Shown: positions 1 through 8,253 of the stretch, in pieces
How the letters are laid out: each line of letters begins with the position of its first letter
How positions within the stretch are numbered: the stretch's first letter is position 1
Source of the DNA: Pseudonocardia oroxyli
GTDB taxonomy: Bacteria > Actinomycetota > Actinomycetes > Mycobacteriales > Pseudonocardiaceae
Length of the DNA: 64,000 bases
Assembly: GCF_900102195.1 (NCBI RefSeq)
Contig: NZ_FNBE01000017.1
Location: forward strand, 62,001 to 126,000
Direction: 5' to 3'
Position numbers and translations under genes: made by a program
Notes under the pieces: model-generated
Told to the model about the DNA's origin: nothing
Seen by the model: only the letters and a program-made list of their open reading frames with translations
The model's database searches: none

Positions 1-233
1 CGTTCGGCGGTGTCCGGACTGCTCCGGTCCGGGCGGGACGGGGGTGCCGCCGGGCGGCCGTGGTGATGTCCGAACAACAAATCACGCGACCCGTGACCGA
101 ATCGTGATGATCGTCCGGGAACTTTCACGATCCAGAATGCTTCACCTCACACCGAATCGCCGCATACGTTGTCGCCCACAACATTCATCCGGCGCGACAC
201 CGCGCCGGATCCACAGCGACGTGGGAGTGCGGG
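1..233 (+). promoter_or_regulatory. Upstream region of the sugar-importer operon
   Basis: No convincing gene is visible here. A 7-bp inverted repeat, ATCGTGA at 101-107 and TCACGAT at 125-131, lies about 105 bp before the lipoprotein start and could be an operator, perhaps for the ROK regulator encoded in the same operon. A purine-rich GGGAG just before the ATG at 234 is a plausible ribosome binding site. The operator role is inference only. Confidence 0.35.
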
Positions 234-1352
234 ATGCGTTTACGGAAGACAGCGGTCGCGCTGGGTCTGGGCCTCGCCCTGAGCCTCACCGCGTGTGGGG
301 CGAACAGCTCGGGCGGCTCGGGCTCGGGCGGCGAGAGCGCCGCGCCGAGCAGCGGCGGGGTCAAGGTGGGGGTCATCCTCCCCGAGACCGACAGCTCGGC
401 GCGCTGGGAGGGCTTCGACAAGCCCATGCTCGACAAGGCCATGCGCGCGGCCGGGCTCGACCCGGACATCCAGAACGCGCAGGGCGACGAGCAGAAGTTC
501 TCCACCCTGGCCGACGGGATGATCTCGTCCGGGGTCAAGGTGCTGGTCATCGCCTCGATCAGCTCCGACGGCGGCTCGGCCGTCGCGGCGAAGGCGAAGG
601 CCCAGGGCATCCCGGTCATCGACTACGACCGGCTCAACCTCGGCGGCACCAGCGACTACTACGTCAGCTTCGACAACGAGAAGGTCGGCGCGCTGCAGGG
701 CCAGGGCCTGGCCCAGGCGCTGCAGGGCCAGCAGGGCGCGCAGGTCATCGAGATCGAGGGCGCCCCGACCGACAACAACGCCACGCTGTTCTACAACGGC
801 CAGCAGACCGTGCTGAAGCCGATGTACGACTCGGGTGCGCTCAAGCTCGTGCGGAGCCAGCCGATCGACAAGTGGGACAACCAGGTGGGCGGCACCACCT
901 TCGAGCAGATCCTGACCTCCAACGGCGGCCAGGTGAACGGCGTCGTCGCGGCGAACGACGGGCTGGCGGGCGCCGTCGTCACGGTGCTGACGAAGTACGG
1001 CCTCAACGGCAAGGTCGCGGTCACCGGCCAGGACGCCACGGCGGACGGCCTGCAGGCCATCCTGCGCGGCGACCAGTACATGACGGTGTTCAAGCCGATC
1101 CAGGAGGAGGCGGACGCCACGGCGAAGCTCGCCGCGGCGCTGGCCAAGGGCGACACCGCCACGGCGGACGCCACCGCGACCCAGACGGTGGCCGACCCGA
1201 AGGGCAACCGGCAGGTCAAGTCCGTGCTGCTCACCCCGCAGCTGATCACCAAGGACAACGTGAAGGTGGTCACAGACGCGGGCTACGTCAAGGCGAGCGA
1301 CATCTGCGTGGCCGAGACGCAGGCCGCCTGCACCGCCGCCGGCATCAAGTAA
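234..1352 (+). CDS. Sugar ABC transporter substrate-binding lipoprotein (XylF/RbsB type)
   Basis: This is a periplasmic-binding-protein-like lipoprotein of 372 aa that captures a sugar outside the membrane for the permease and ATPase encoded next. The N-terminus is a lipoprotein signal peptide with the lipobox LSLTAC, Cys21 being the lipidation site, followed by a Gly/Ser linker to about residue 42. The rest fits the Peripla_BP_4 fold of D-xylose/ribose binding proteins (KVGVILPETDSSARWEGF at the mature start, later VTGQDATADG). The ATG follows a GGGAG motif. It is the first gene of a binding protein-ATPase-permease-ROK set. The long hairpin after its stop suggests it is made in excess of the rest. 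Xylose is the likeliest ligand by family resemblance, but the sugar cannot be fixed from sequence. Confidence 0.88.
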   Translation: MRLRKTAVALGLGLALSLTACGANSSGGSGSGGESAAPSSGGVKVGVILPETDSSARWEGFDKPMLDKAMRAAGLDPDIQNAQGDEQKFSTLADGMISSGVKVLVIASISSDGGSAVAAKAKAQGIPVIDYDRLNLGGTSDYYVSFDNEKVGALQGQGLAQALQGQQGAQVIEIEGAPTDNNATLFYNGQQTVLKPMYDSGALKLVRSQPIDKWDNQVGGTTFEQILTSNGGQVNGVVAANDGLAGAVVTVLTKYGLNGKVAVTGQDATADGLQAILRGDQYMTVFKPIQEEADATAKLAAALAKGDTATADATATQTVADPKGNRQVKSVLLTPQLITKDNVKVVTDAGYVKASDICVAETQAACTAAGIK

Positions 1353-1360
1353 CCCAGCCA

Positions 1361-1428
1361 GGACGCACGGCCGCGGAGACGGAGCTCGCGGAGTCGACCG
1401 TCGACTCCTCTCCTCCGGCCGTGCGTCC
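1361..1428 (+). terminator. Long intercistronic hairpin between binding protein and ATPase genes
   Basis: GGACGCACGGCCG (1361-1373) pairs perfectly with CGGCCGTGCGTCC (1416-1428). Inside it a second stem pairs GGAGTCGA (1390-1397) with TCGACTCC (1401-1408). No T-run follows. The structure sits in the 91-bp gap after the binding-protein gene and could be a partial terminator or an mRNA-stabilising stem that raises expression of the binding protein over the membrane components, as is common in ABC importer operons. Confidence 0.7.
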
Positions 1429-1443
1429 GCCCGTGGAGGGCCC

Positions 1444-2217
1444 ATGTCCGAACCCATCCTCCAGCTCCGCGGCGTGTCGAAGAGCTTCGGCGCGGTGCAG
1501 GTGCTGCACGACGTCGACCTCACCGTGCGCGCGGGTGAGGTCACCGCGCTCGTCGGCGACAACGGCGCGGGCAAGTCGACGCTGGTCAAGTGCGTCGCCG
1601 GGATCCACCCGATCGACGGCGGCGAGATCGTCTTCGACGGCACCCCCGCCACGCTCGGCTCGCCCGCGGACGCGTCGAAGCTCGGGATCGAGGTCGTCTA
1701 CCAGGACCTCGCGCTGGCCGACAACCTCGACATCGTCCAGAACATGTTCCTCGGCCGGGAGCGCGGCAAGCCGTGGCTGCTCGACGAGGCGGACATGGAG
1801 CAGGCGGCCCGCCGCACGCTGGCCTCGCTCAGCGTCCGGACCGTCACGAGCGTCCGCACCCCGGTCGCCTCGTTGTCCGGCGGTCAGCGGCAGACCGTCG
1901 CGATCGCCAAGGCGGTGCTCTGGGACTCTCGGGTCGTCCTGCTCGACGAGCCCACCGCGGCCCTGGGCGTGGCGCAGACCCGGCAGGTGCTCGACCTCGT
2001 GCGCAGGCTCGCCGAGCAGGGCATCGGCGTGGTCCTGATCAGCCACAACATGGCGGACGTGTTCGAGGTCGCCGACCGCATCGCCACGCTCTACCTCGGC
2101 CGGATGGTGGCCGAGGTGCCGACCCGCGACGTCACGCACGGCCAGGTCGTCGAGCTCATCACCGCGGGCCGGTCCGGCGACCTCGGGCTCGCGCGTCCGG
2201 AGAAGGTGGTCCAGTGA
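1444..2217 (+). CDS. Sugar ABC transporter ATP-binding protein (single NBD)
   Basis: Cytoplasmic ATPase of the sugar importer, 257 aa. Walker A GDNGAGKST is at residues 38-46, the signature LSGGQRQ near 145, Walker B VVLLDEPT near 163-170, and the H-loop ISHN near 200. It has one nucleotide-binding domain, whereas E. coli XylG or RbsA (about 500 aa) carries two in tandem, so two copies should pair in the complex. The ATG at 1444 follows GGAGGGCCC. The permease gene begins 34 bp after its stop, so co-transcription is likely. Confidence 0.9.
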   Translation: MSEPILQLRGVSKSFGAVQVLHDVDLTVRAGEVTALVGDNGAGKSTLVKCVAGIHPIDGGEIVFDGTPATLGSPADASKLGIEVVYQDLALADNLDIVQNMFLGRERGKPWLLDEADMEQAARRTLASLSVRTVTSVRTPVASLSGGQRQTVAIAKAVLWDSRVVLLDEPTAALGVAQTRQVLDLVRRLAEQGIGVVLISHNMADVFEVADRIATLYLGRMVAEVPTRDVTHGQVVELITAGRSGDLGLARPEKVVQ

Positions 2218-2251
2218 CCGCCGAGGCACTCCCCACCGCGGAGGCGGCATC

Positions 2252-3685
2252 ATGACAGCACCGGAGAAGTCCGCCGCCGAGAGGGCGAACCCGGGCAACC
2301 GGTCCGCCGACTTCGGCATCGACACCACGGCCCGGACCACGTCCGAGGCGCTGCGCGGCTACGTGCAGGGGCTGCGCAGCGGCGAGCTCGGCGTGCTGCC
2401 CGCGCTGCTCGGCCTGGCGGCGCTGTTCGTCCTGTTCACCGCCCTGGACCAGGGCGGCACCTTCCCGAGCCTGCTCAACCTGGCGAACCTGCTCCAGCAG
2501 GGTGCCGGGCGGACCATCATCGCGATGGGCCTGGTGTTCGTGCTGCTCACCGGCGAGATCGACCTCGCCGCGGGCACGGCGTCCGGCCTCGCGGCGGCGC
2601 TGATGGCGCTGCAGATGGTCAGCCAGGGCAACCTGCTCGGCGCCATGGGCGGGTTCGTCTTCGTGATCTTCATCGTGGGCCTGCTGATCTGTGCGGCGCT
2701 GGCCGCCTGGGTCAGGGTCTGGCCGGGGGCGGCGGGCGCCGCGCTGGGCGCGGTGCTGCTGTTGGTCGGCGCACCACCCAACCCCTGGGTGGCCATGCTG
2801 CTGGCGGTCACCACCGGCGTCGCCGTCGGCTGCCTCACCGGGTTCCTCGTGGCCCGCACCGGGATGCCGAGCTTCGTGGTCACCCTCGCCCTGTTCATCG
2901 CCTGGCAGGGCGTGATCCTGCAGCTCATCGGGGACGGCGGCACGCTCGGCCTGCGCGACCCGGTGATCAACGCCGTGGCGAACGGGAACCTCACCACGCT
3001 CGGCTCGTGGGTGCTCTTCGTGGTCGCCGCGGGCGGGTACGCGCTCGTCGCGCTGGCCCAGCAGCGCAACCGGCTCAGCAAGGGCCTCGTCGCCCAGCCG
3101 ACCGGGCTCGTGCTGATCAAGGTGGGGGCCGTCGTCGTGCTCGGCGCGCTCGCGACCTTCCTGCTCACCCGGGACCGCTCGCCGGGCGTGATCGCCATCT
3201 CCGGTATCCCTTATGTCGTGCCGATCGTGCTCGTCCTCATGGTGCTGGGGACCTACGTCCTCGACCGGACGCGCTTCGGCAGGCACGTCTACGCGGTCGG
3301 CGGCAACCGGGAGGCGGCCCGCCGAGCGGGCATCGACGTCGTCAAGATCCGGTCCGCGGTGTTCGTGATCAGCTCGGCCTTCGCGGCGATCGGCGCGATC
3401 GTCTACTCGTCCAAGGTGGGGTCCGTCTCGCCCGCGGCCGGTGGCGGCAACACGCTGCTGTTCGCCGTCGGCGCGGCGGTGATCGGCGGGACGTCCCTGT
3501 TCGGTGGCCGCGGCCGGGTCTCCAACGCCGTGATCGGCGGCGCCGTGCTGGCGACCGTCGAGAACGGGCTGGGTCTGCTCAAGCAGCCCGCCGCGGTGGT
3601 CTTCGTGATCACCGGCCTGGTGCTGCTGCTCGCCGCGGGTGTCGACGTGCTCTCGAGGCGGAAGTCGGCGGCCGCGGGCAGGTGA
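2252..3685 (+). CDS. Sugar ABC transporter permease (XylH/RbsC type)
   Basis: Integral membrane permease of the BPD_transp_2 family, 477 aa, with about ten or more hydrophobic segments starting near residue 48 after a soluble N-terminal tail. Family hallmarks visible are LTGEIDLAAGT near residue 100, the cytoplasmic loop FGRHVYAVGGNREAARRAGI near 345, and GGTSLFGGRG near 413. The extra hydrophobic segments in the centre and the length match XylH-type permeases rather than the shorter RbsC (about 320 aa). Its TGA overlaps the GTG of the ROK regulator gene (GTGA), implying translational coupling. Confidence 0.9.
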   Translation: MTAPEKSAAERANPGNRSADFGIDTTARTTSEALRGYVQGLRSGELGVLPALLGLAALFVLFTALDQGGTFPSLLNLANLLQQGAGRTIIAMGLVFVLLTGEIDLAAGTASGLAAALMALQMVSQGNLLGAMGGFVFVIFIVGLLICAALAAWVRVWPGAAGAALGAVLLLVGAPPNPWVAMLLAVTTGVAVGCLTGFLVARTGMPSFVVTLALFIAWQGVILQLIGDGGTLGLRDPVINAVANGNLTTLGSWVLFVVAAGGYALVALAQQRNRLSKGLVAQPTGLVLIKVGAVVVLGALATFLLTRDRSPGVIAISGIPYVVPIVLVLMVLGTYVLDRTRFGRHVYAVGGNREAARRAGIDVVKIRSAVFVISSAFAAIGAIVYSSKVGSVSPAAGGGNTLLFAVGAAVIGGTSLFGGRGRVSNAVIGGAVLATVENGLGLLKQPAAVVFVITGLVLLLAAGVDVLSRRKSAAAGR

Positions 3686-4845
3686 CGATCGCAGGACCGA
3701 ACTCGGGGACCCGGCCCGACGACGCGCGGCGCCACAACCGCACGGCGCTGCTGCGTCGTCTGCACGTCGACGGGCCCTGCACGCGGGCGACCCTGGCGAG
3801 CGAGCTGGGGCTCAACCGCAGCACGATCAAGGCGGTCGTCGACGGGCTGGCCGAGGCGGGGGTGGTGACCGAGGCCGTCCCCGCCCAGCGGTCCGGGGCG
3901 GGACGGCCGTCGCTGCTGGTCCTGCCCGAGGCGTCCGCGGCCGTGGTCCTCGCCGTCGACGTCCGGGTGGACCAGGTCTCCATGGCGATGGTCGGCATCG
4001 GCGGGCAGATCCTGGGCAGGCACAGCTGGAACCTGCACCGCACCACCCGGCTGCCGGGCGAGGTGATCACCCACGTCGCCGAGTCCGCGCAGCTGCTGCG
4101 GGACGAGCTGGGCGTGCGGGAGCAGTCCGTGGGCGTGTCCGTGCCCGGGGTCGTCCGACGCGCGGACGGGCTCGTGTTCGAAGCCCCCAACCTGGGCTGG
4201 CGGGAGGTCGGGCTGGGCACCCGCCTGGAGGCGGTGCTCGGGTCGCCGACCGCCGTGGGCAACGACGGCGACCTCGGCGCGCTGGCCGAGCACCTGCGCG
4301 GCGCGGCCCGCGAGGTGGCGGACCTGCTCTACCTGTCCGCGGACGTCGGGGTGGGCGGCGGCGTGATCGTCGGCGGGGTGCCGTTCCGGGGGAGCACCGG
4401 CTACCTCGGCGAGATCGGGCACATGATCGTCAAGCCCGGTGGGCGGGCCTGCTTCTGCGGCGAGCAGGGCTGCTGGGAGACCGAGGTCGGCGAGCCCGCC
4501 CTCTGCCGCGCCCTCGGGCTGCCGGAGGACACCCCGCGCGGGGTGCTGGTCGCGGAGCTGCGCGGGCTGACCCGCGTCGACCTGCTCGACGAGGTGCGGG
4601 ACTGGCTGGTCACCGGCCTGGTCACCGCCGTGAACCTGCTCGCGCCGGAGATGGTGGTGCTCGGCGACCTGTTCGCCGCCCTGCCCGCGGCGCTCGTCGA
4701 GCGGGTCCGCGAGGAGGTCCACGTCCGCAGCCTGGTCAGCCGCGCGGGCGGCGGCACGCGCATCGAGGTGAGCCCCCTGGGGCGGGACGGCAAGCTCGTC
4801 GGGGCGGCGGAGCTGGCGTTCGAGCCGGTGCTCGGCACGGTGTGA
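3682..4845 (+). CDS. ROK-family transcriptional regulator (XylR-like)
   Basis: Predicted sugar-responsive regulator of 387 aa. Residues about 13-60 form a winged helix-turn-helix (ALLRRLHVDGPCTRATLA, then NRSTIKAVVDGLAEAGVV). The remainder is a ROK sugar-binding domain with the family zinc motif CFCGEQGCWE near residues 257-266 and GEIGHM before it. The start chosen is the GTG at 3682, which overlaps the permease stop; upstream in-frame starts would lie inside the permease gene. Position as the fourth gene of the importer operon suggests it controls the operon, probably as a repressor released by the imported sugar. The target operator is unknown. Confidence 0.88.
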   Translation: MTIAGPNSGTRPDDARRHNRTALLRRLHVDGPCTRATLASELGLNRSTIKAVVDGLAEAGVVTEAVPAQRSGAGRPSLLVLPEASAAVVLAVDVRVDQVSMAMVGIGGQILGRHSWNLHRTTRLPGEVITHVAESAQLLRDELGVREQSVGVSVPGVVRRADGLVFEAPNLGWREVGLGTRLEAVLGSPTAVGNDGDLGALAEHLRGAAREVADLLYLSADVGVGGGVIVGGVPFRGSTGYLGEIGHMIVKPGGRACFCGEQGCWETEVGEPALCRALGLPEDTPRGVLVAELRGLTRVDLLDEVRDWLVTGLVTAVNLLAPEMVVLGDLFAALPAALVERVREEVHVRSLVSRAGGGTRIEVSPLGRDGKLVGAAELAFEPVLGTV

Positions 4846-4865
4846 CCGCGCGCCCGTGACCGTGG

Positions 4866-4871
4866 GTAGGG
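4866..4871 (+). promoter_or_regulatory. TAGGGT -10 box for a leaderless transcript
   Basis: TAGGGT lies 8 bp before the first base of the ATG at 4880, so initiation at the usual distance places the 5' end of the mRNA at or beside the start codon. No Shine-Dalgarno sequence is needed or evident. TAGRRT is the usual actinobacterial vegetative -10. It implies the Ldh_2 gene has its own promoter just after the sugar operon. Confidence 0.6.
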
Positions 4872-4879
4872 TCCGCGGA

Positions 4880-5869
4880 ATGCTCCGGGTGCCCGCCGAC
4901 GATCACCTCGCCGTCACCGTCCGCGTGCTCACCGCGCTCGGCGCACCGGAGGCCCCCGCGCGGGAACAGGGCGAGCTGCTGCTCGAGGGGGACCTGCGCG
5001 GACACGCCTCCCACGGCATCCGACGCCTGCCGGTGCTGGCCGGGCGGATCCGCGCCGGGCTCTGCGCCCCCGCGGCCGTTCCGGAGCTGGACTGGTCGAC
5101 CCCCGCGGTCCTGCGGGTCGACGGTCACACCGGGCTCGGTCCGCCCGTCGCCCACCGGGCGGTCGAGGCGCTCGTCGAGCGCGGCACGGGGGTCGCCGTG
5201 GCGGCCATCCGGCGGGCCGGGCACCTCGGCATGCTCGCGCCCTACGTCGAGCGGCTGGCCGGGGCCGGTCTGATCGGCCTGGCCGTGACCACCAGCGAGG
5301 CGCTCGTCCACCCGTGGGGTGCCGCGCCGGCGATGCTGGGCACCAACCCGCTCGCCGTGGCGGTGCCGACCGAGGGCGAGCCCGTCGTCCTGGACATGGC
5401 GACCGGGCAGATCTCGCGCGGCAAGGTCCTCGACCACGCCCACCGCGGCGAGCCGCTGCCCGCGGGCGCCGCCGTCGACGCGTCCGGCGCCCCCACGACC
5501 GATCCCACCGCCGCCCTCGACGGCGCGATCTCGCCGTTCGGCGGGCCGAAGGGCTACGCGTTGTCCCTGGTCCTGGAGCTGATGGTCGCCTCGCTGACCG
5601 GCACCGCCCTCGGCCGCGAGGTCCGCGGCACCCTCGACACCACCGACCCGGTGACCAAGGGCGACGTGCTCATCGCACTCGACCCCGCGGCGTTCGGCGG
5701 GGGCGTGGCCCTCGGTCCGTTCCTCGACGAGCTCCGCGCCCTCGACCCCGCCCCCGGCCACGCCGGCGTCCAGATCCCCGGCGACCGCGCCCGCGCCACC
5801 CGCGCGGCGAACCTGGCGGCGGGCGTCCCGGTCGACCCCGGCACCTGGGCCGAGGTCACGGCACTCTGA
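4880..5869 (+). CDS. Malate/L-lactate dehydrogenase family oxidoreductase (Ldh_2)
   Basis: NAD(P)-dependent 2-hydroxyacid or ureidoglycolate-type dehydrogenase of the Ldh_2 fold, 329 aa from the ATG. Family signatures seen are DLRGHASHGIRRLP near residue 38, AAIRRAGHLGMLAPY with the conserved His near 114, the cofactor region AMLGTNPLAVAVP near 152, and FGGPKGYALSLVLELM near 220. An in-frame GTG at 4856 would add eight residues, but the TAGGGT at 4866 fits a leaderless ATG at 4880 better. It follows the ROK gene by 34 bp and may act on a sugar-derived hydroxyacid, but the substrate cannot be read from the sequence. Confidence 0.85.
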   Translation: MLRVPADDHLAVTVRVLTALGAPEAPAREQGELLLEGDLRGHASHGIRRLPVLAGRIRAGLCAPAAVPELDWSTPAVLRVDGHTGLGPPVAHRAVEALVERGTGVAVAAIRRAGHLGMLAPYVERLAGAGLIGLAVTTSEALVHPWGAAPAMLGTNPLAVAVPTEGEPVVLDMATGQISRGKVLDHAHRGEPLPAGAAVDASGAPTTDPTAALDGAISPFGGPKGYALSLVLELMVASLTGTALGREVRGTLDTTDPVTKGDVLIALDPAAFGGGVALGPFLDELRALDPAPGHAGVQIPGDRARATRAANLAAGVPVDPGTWAEVTAL

Positions 5870-5976
5870 TCGGGCCGCTGCGCCGTTCGGCCCACCCGAT
5901 GATCGTCCGTGCGTGCGGGCGGGGCCGCGGTGGTTGACTACCCGCCGCACGAGCGCACGGCGGGGAGGGGTTCACG

Positions 5977-7065
5977 GTGCATCCTGACGATCCCGGGATC
6001 ATGGGTCTGACGCTGGAGATCGGCCGCACGGCCGTGGCCGCCGCCGACCTCGGGCCGCTCCTGCAGCGGGTCTGCGCCACCCTGCCCGGCACCCTGGGCG
6101 TGCCCGCCGCGGCGATCGTGCTGGTCGAGCCGCCGGACACCCGGCTGGCGGGCGTCACGGCCTCGGGGCCGGACCCCGCGCGGCTCGGTGAGATGGAGCT
6201 GCGCGCGGGGACCGGCCCGGTCCAGGGCGCGGTCCGGTCCGGCCGTCCGATGGTCACGCCCGACCTCACCCGCATCGGGCCGCCCGAGCTCGCGGCCGCG
6301 GCGGCGGACACGGGGCTGACCTGCTCCGTCGTCGTCCCGCTGCGGGTGGACGGGGAGCCCGCGGGCGGGCTGCAGCTGTTCGGCCACCCCGGCCGCCCGG
6401 TCGGCGACGGGCACGTCGACGCCCTCGCCGGGCTGGCGGACGTCCTGTCGGCCCGCCTGTCGGACGTCTGCGCGGTGCGCAGGCTGACCGGCACCGTGGC
6501 GCGGCTGACCGCCGAGCACGAGGCGGCGCTGCCCGTCGCCCACGCGGCCGGGATGCTCGCCGAGCGCTACCGCACCGACCCGGAGGAGGCGGGCCGCTTC
6601 CTCGACAGCCTGGCACGCAAGACCGGCACGGACCTCGCGGACGCGGCGCGCGCGGTGCTGAACCGGACGGACGGCCTGGACGCCCCGACGACGGCGATCG
6701 CCCGGGTCCCGGCCCCGCGGGCGGGCCACGAGCAGGCACCGGCCCCCGGCGCGCGCCACGCGGTCGAGCCCCGTCCGGTCGAGCCCCGCCCGTGGAACGG
6801 CCGGTCGGGCGACGGCCGTCCCGCGGGTGCGACGCCGCCTCGACACCCGGCCCCCGAGCCGCGGGGCACGCACCCCTCGGGCGCCACGGCCCGGCCGGCG
6901 GGCGACCCGCTCGCCCCCGGCCGCCCGGGTCCGGTGCGACCCGTCGCCGACCACCCGGTCCTGCCGCCCACAGGCGGGCGCCGCCACCTGCGCGAACCCG
7001 CTCCGGAGAACCCGGCCCCGCCGCCCGGTGGGCGGGCCCGGCACCGCCGCGCCGACATCGGGTGA
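5977..7065 (+). CDS. GAF domain protein with ANTAR-like C-terminal helices
   Basis: Cytoplasmic protein of 362 aa. Residues about 8-160 fit a GAF sensory domain (LEIGRTAVAAADLGPLLQRV near the start, SVVVPLRVDGEPAGGLQLFG near 115). Residues about 185-235 (VAHAAGMLAERYRTDPEEA, then ARKTGTDLADAARAVL) resemble an ANTAR RNA-binding antiterminator domain, a common GAF partner in actinomycetes. The last 130 residues are Pro/Arg-rich and probably disordered. The GTG at 5977 is the start used; an ATG at 6001 is an alternative. Ligand and target are unknown. Confidence 0.65.
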   Translation: MHPDDPGIMGLTLEIGRTAVAAADLGPLLQRVCATLPGTLGVPAAAIVLVEPPDTRLAGVTASGPDPARLGEMELRAGTGPVQGAVRSGRPMVTPDLTRIGPPELAAAAADTGLTCSVVVPLRVDGEPAGGLQLFGHPGRPVGDGHVDALAGLADVLSARLSDVCAVRRLTGTVARLTAEHEAALPVAHAAGMLAERYRTDPEEAGRFLDSLARKTGTDLADAARAVLNRTDGLDAPTTAIARVPAPRAGHEQAPAPGARHAVEPRPVEPRPWNGRSGDGRPAGATPPRHPAPEPRGTHPSGATARPAGDPLAPGRPGPVRPVADHPVLPPTGGRRHLREPAPENPAPPPGGRARHRRADIG

Positions 7066-7100
7066 GGAATCCGGCGTTGGTGGGACACCCGCGCGACACG

Positions 7101-7106
7101 TAGGGT
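7101..7106 (+). promoter_or_regulatory. TAGGGT -10 box upstream of the TPP riboswitch
   Basis: TAGGGT sits immediately before the riboswitch. Initiation about 7 bp downstream would start the RNA at roughly 7113, just where the aptamer begins. It is the likely promoter of the thiamin-precursor transporter operon. Confidence 0.6.
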
Positions 7107-7112
7107 CTGCTC

Positions 7113-7212
7113 CCGTACCCGCGGGAGCCCCCACGTTCCGAGGCTGAGAGGGCGGCAGGACCGGCCGTCGACCGTTCGCACCTGACCCGGTTAGCACCGG
7201 CGTAGGGAGGTC
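7113..7212 (+). ncRNA. TPP riboswitch (THI element)
   Basis: Hallmarks of the thiamin pyrophosphate aptamer appear in order: a GCGGGAGCCC arm (7121-7130), GGCTGAGAGGG (7142-7152), GACCGTTCGCACCTGA (7170-7185), and the closing GCACCGGCGTAGGGAGGT (7194-7211). It lies directly upstream of a predicted thiamin-precursor importer. The end of the aptamer contains AGGGAGG only a few bases before the TTG start at 7216, so TPP binding probably blocks translation initiation. Confidence 0.93.
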
Positions 7213-7215
7213 GCC

Positions 7216-8253
7216 TTGCGCGCGCTCACGTCTGTCCTGCACAGCGCTGCCGTACTCCTCGGCGTGGTCCTGCTCCTGACCGGCTGTTCCGCCGGCAGCG
7301 GCGGCAGCGGCCCCGAGACCGGCCAGAAGATCCGGGTCGCCCTGGACTGGACCCCGAACACCAACCACTCCGGGCTGTTCGTCGCCCAGCGGGAGGGGTG
7401 GTTCGCCCAGGCGGGGCTCGACGTCGAGTTCCTGCCGTACAACAGCACCAGCCCGGACACGCTCGTCGGCTCCGGGGCCGCCGAGTTCGGGATCTCCTTC
7501 CAGGACTCCTTCACCTACTCGAAGGGGGCGGGCGCCGACATCACCAGCGTGATGGCGATCCTGCAGCACTGGGCCACCGAGATCGCGGTGAAGGCGGACC
7601 GCGCCGACATCCAGAGCCCGAAGGACCTCGACGGCAAGACCTACGGCGGCTTCGGCGCGCCGTACGAGGTGCCGAAGATGCAGCAGGTGATCAAGGACGC
7701 GGGCGGCACCGGCGACTTCACCAGCGTCACGCTCGGGACCAGCGCCTACGAGGCGCTGTACGCCGGCCAGGTCGACTTCACCGAGCCGTTCGTGGCGTGG
7801 GAGGGCATCGAGGCGCAGCTGCGCGGTGAGCCGCTGAAGTCCTTCCGCTACACCGACTTCGGCTTCCCCGACGCCTACAACGTGCTGCTCATCGGCCACT
7901 CGCCCTGGCTCGCCGCGCACCCCGAGGCGGCCCGGGCCTTCGTCCAGGCCGCGCAGCGCGGCTACCAGCTCGCCGCGGACGATCCGGCGCGTGCCGCGCA
8001 GGACCTGCAGGACGCCAACCCGGGCGCCTTCACCGAGCCCGAGCTCGTCACCCGCAGCCAGGACATGCTGGCGAAGGACTACCTGAAGGACGCGCAGGGC
8101 CGTGTCGGCCCGCAGACCCTCGACCGGTGGCAGGGCTTCTCCGGCTTCCTCGTCGACTCGGGCACCGTGGTGGACGCGAACGGGCAGCCGCTGCGGGCCC
8201 GCCCGGACTTCGCCACCTGGTTCACCAACGACTACCTCGGACAGCCCACGTGA
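7216..8253 (+). CDS. thiY: Thiamin pyrimidine-precursor ABC transporter substrate-binding lipoprotein
   Basis: NMT1/THI5-like binding protein of 345 aa that likely captures a pyrimidine precursor of thiamin (HMP or formylaminopyrimidine). It has a lipoprotein signal with lipobox LLTGC (Cys24). The mature start RVALDWTPNTNHSGLFVAQ is the characteristic THI5/ThiY motif. A later segment, GFGAPYEVPKMQQVI, is also family-typical. Translation starts at TTG 7216, the only start that leaves the riboswitch-borne AGGGAGG as ribosome binding site. The stop overlaps the permease start (GTGA). The TPP riboswitch upstream supports the substrate class. Confidence 0.9.
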   Translation: MRALTSVLHSAAVLLGVVLLLTGCSAGSGGSGPETGQKIRVALDWTPNTNHSGLFVAQREGWFAQAGLDVEFLPYNSTSPDTLVGSGAAEFGISFQDSFTYSKGAGADITSVMAILQHWATEIAVKADRADIQSPKDLDGKTYGGFGAPYEVPKMQQVIKDAGGTGDFTSVTLGTSAYEALYAGQVDFTEPFVAWEGIEAQLRGEPLKSFRYTDFGFPDAYNVLLIGHSPWLAAHPEAARAFVQAAQRGYQLAADDPARAAQDLQDANPGAFTEPELVTRSQDMLAKDYLKDAQGRVGPQTLDRWQGFSGFLVDSGTVVDANGQPLRARPDFATWFTNDYLGQPT

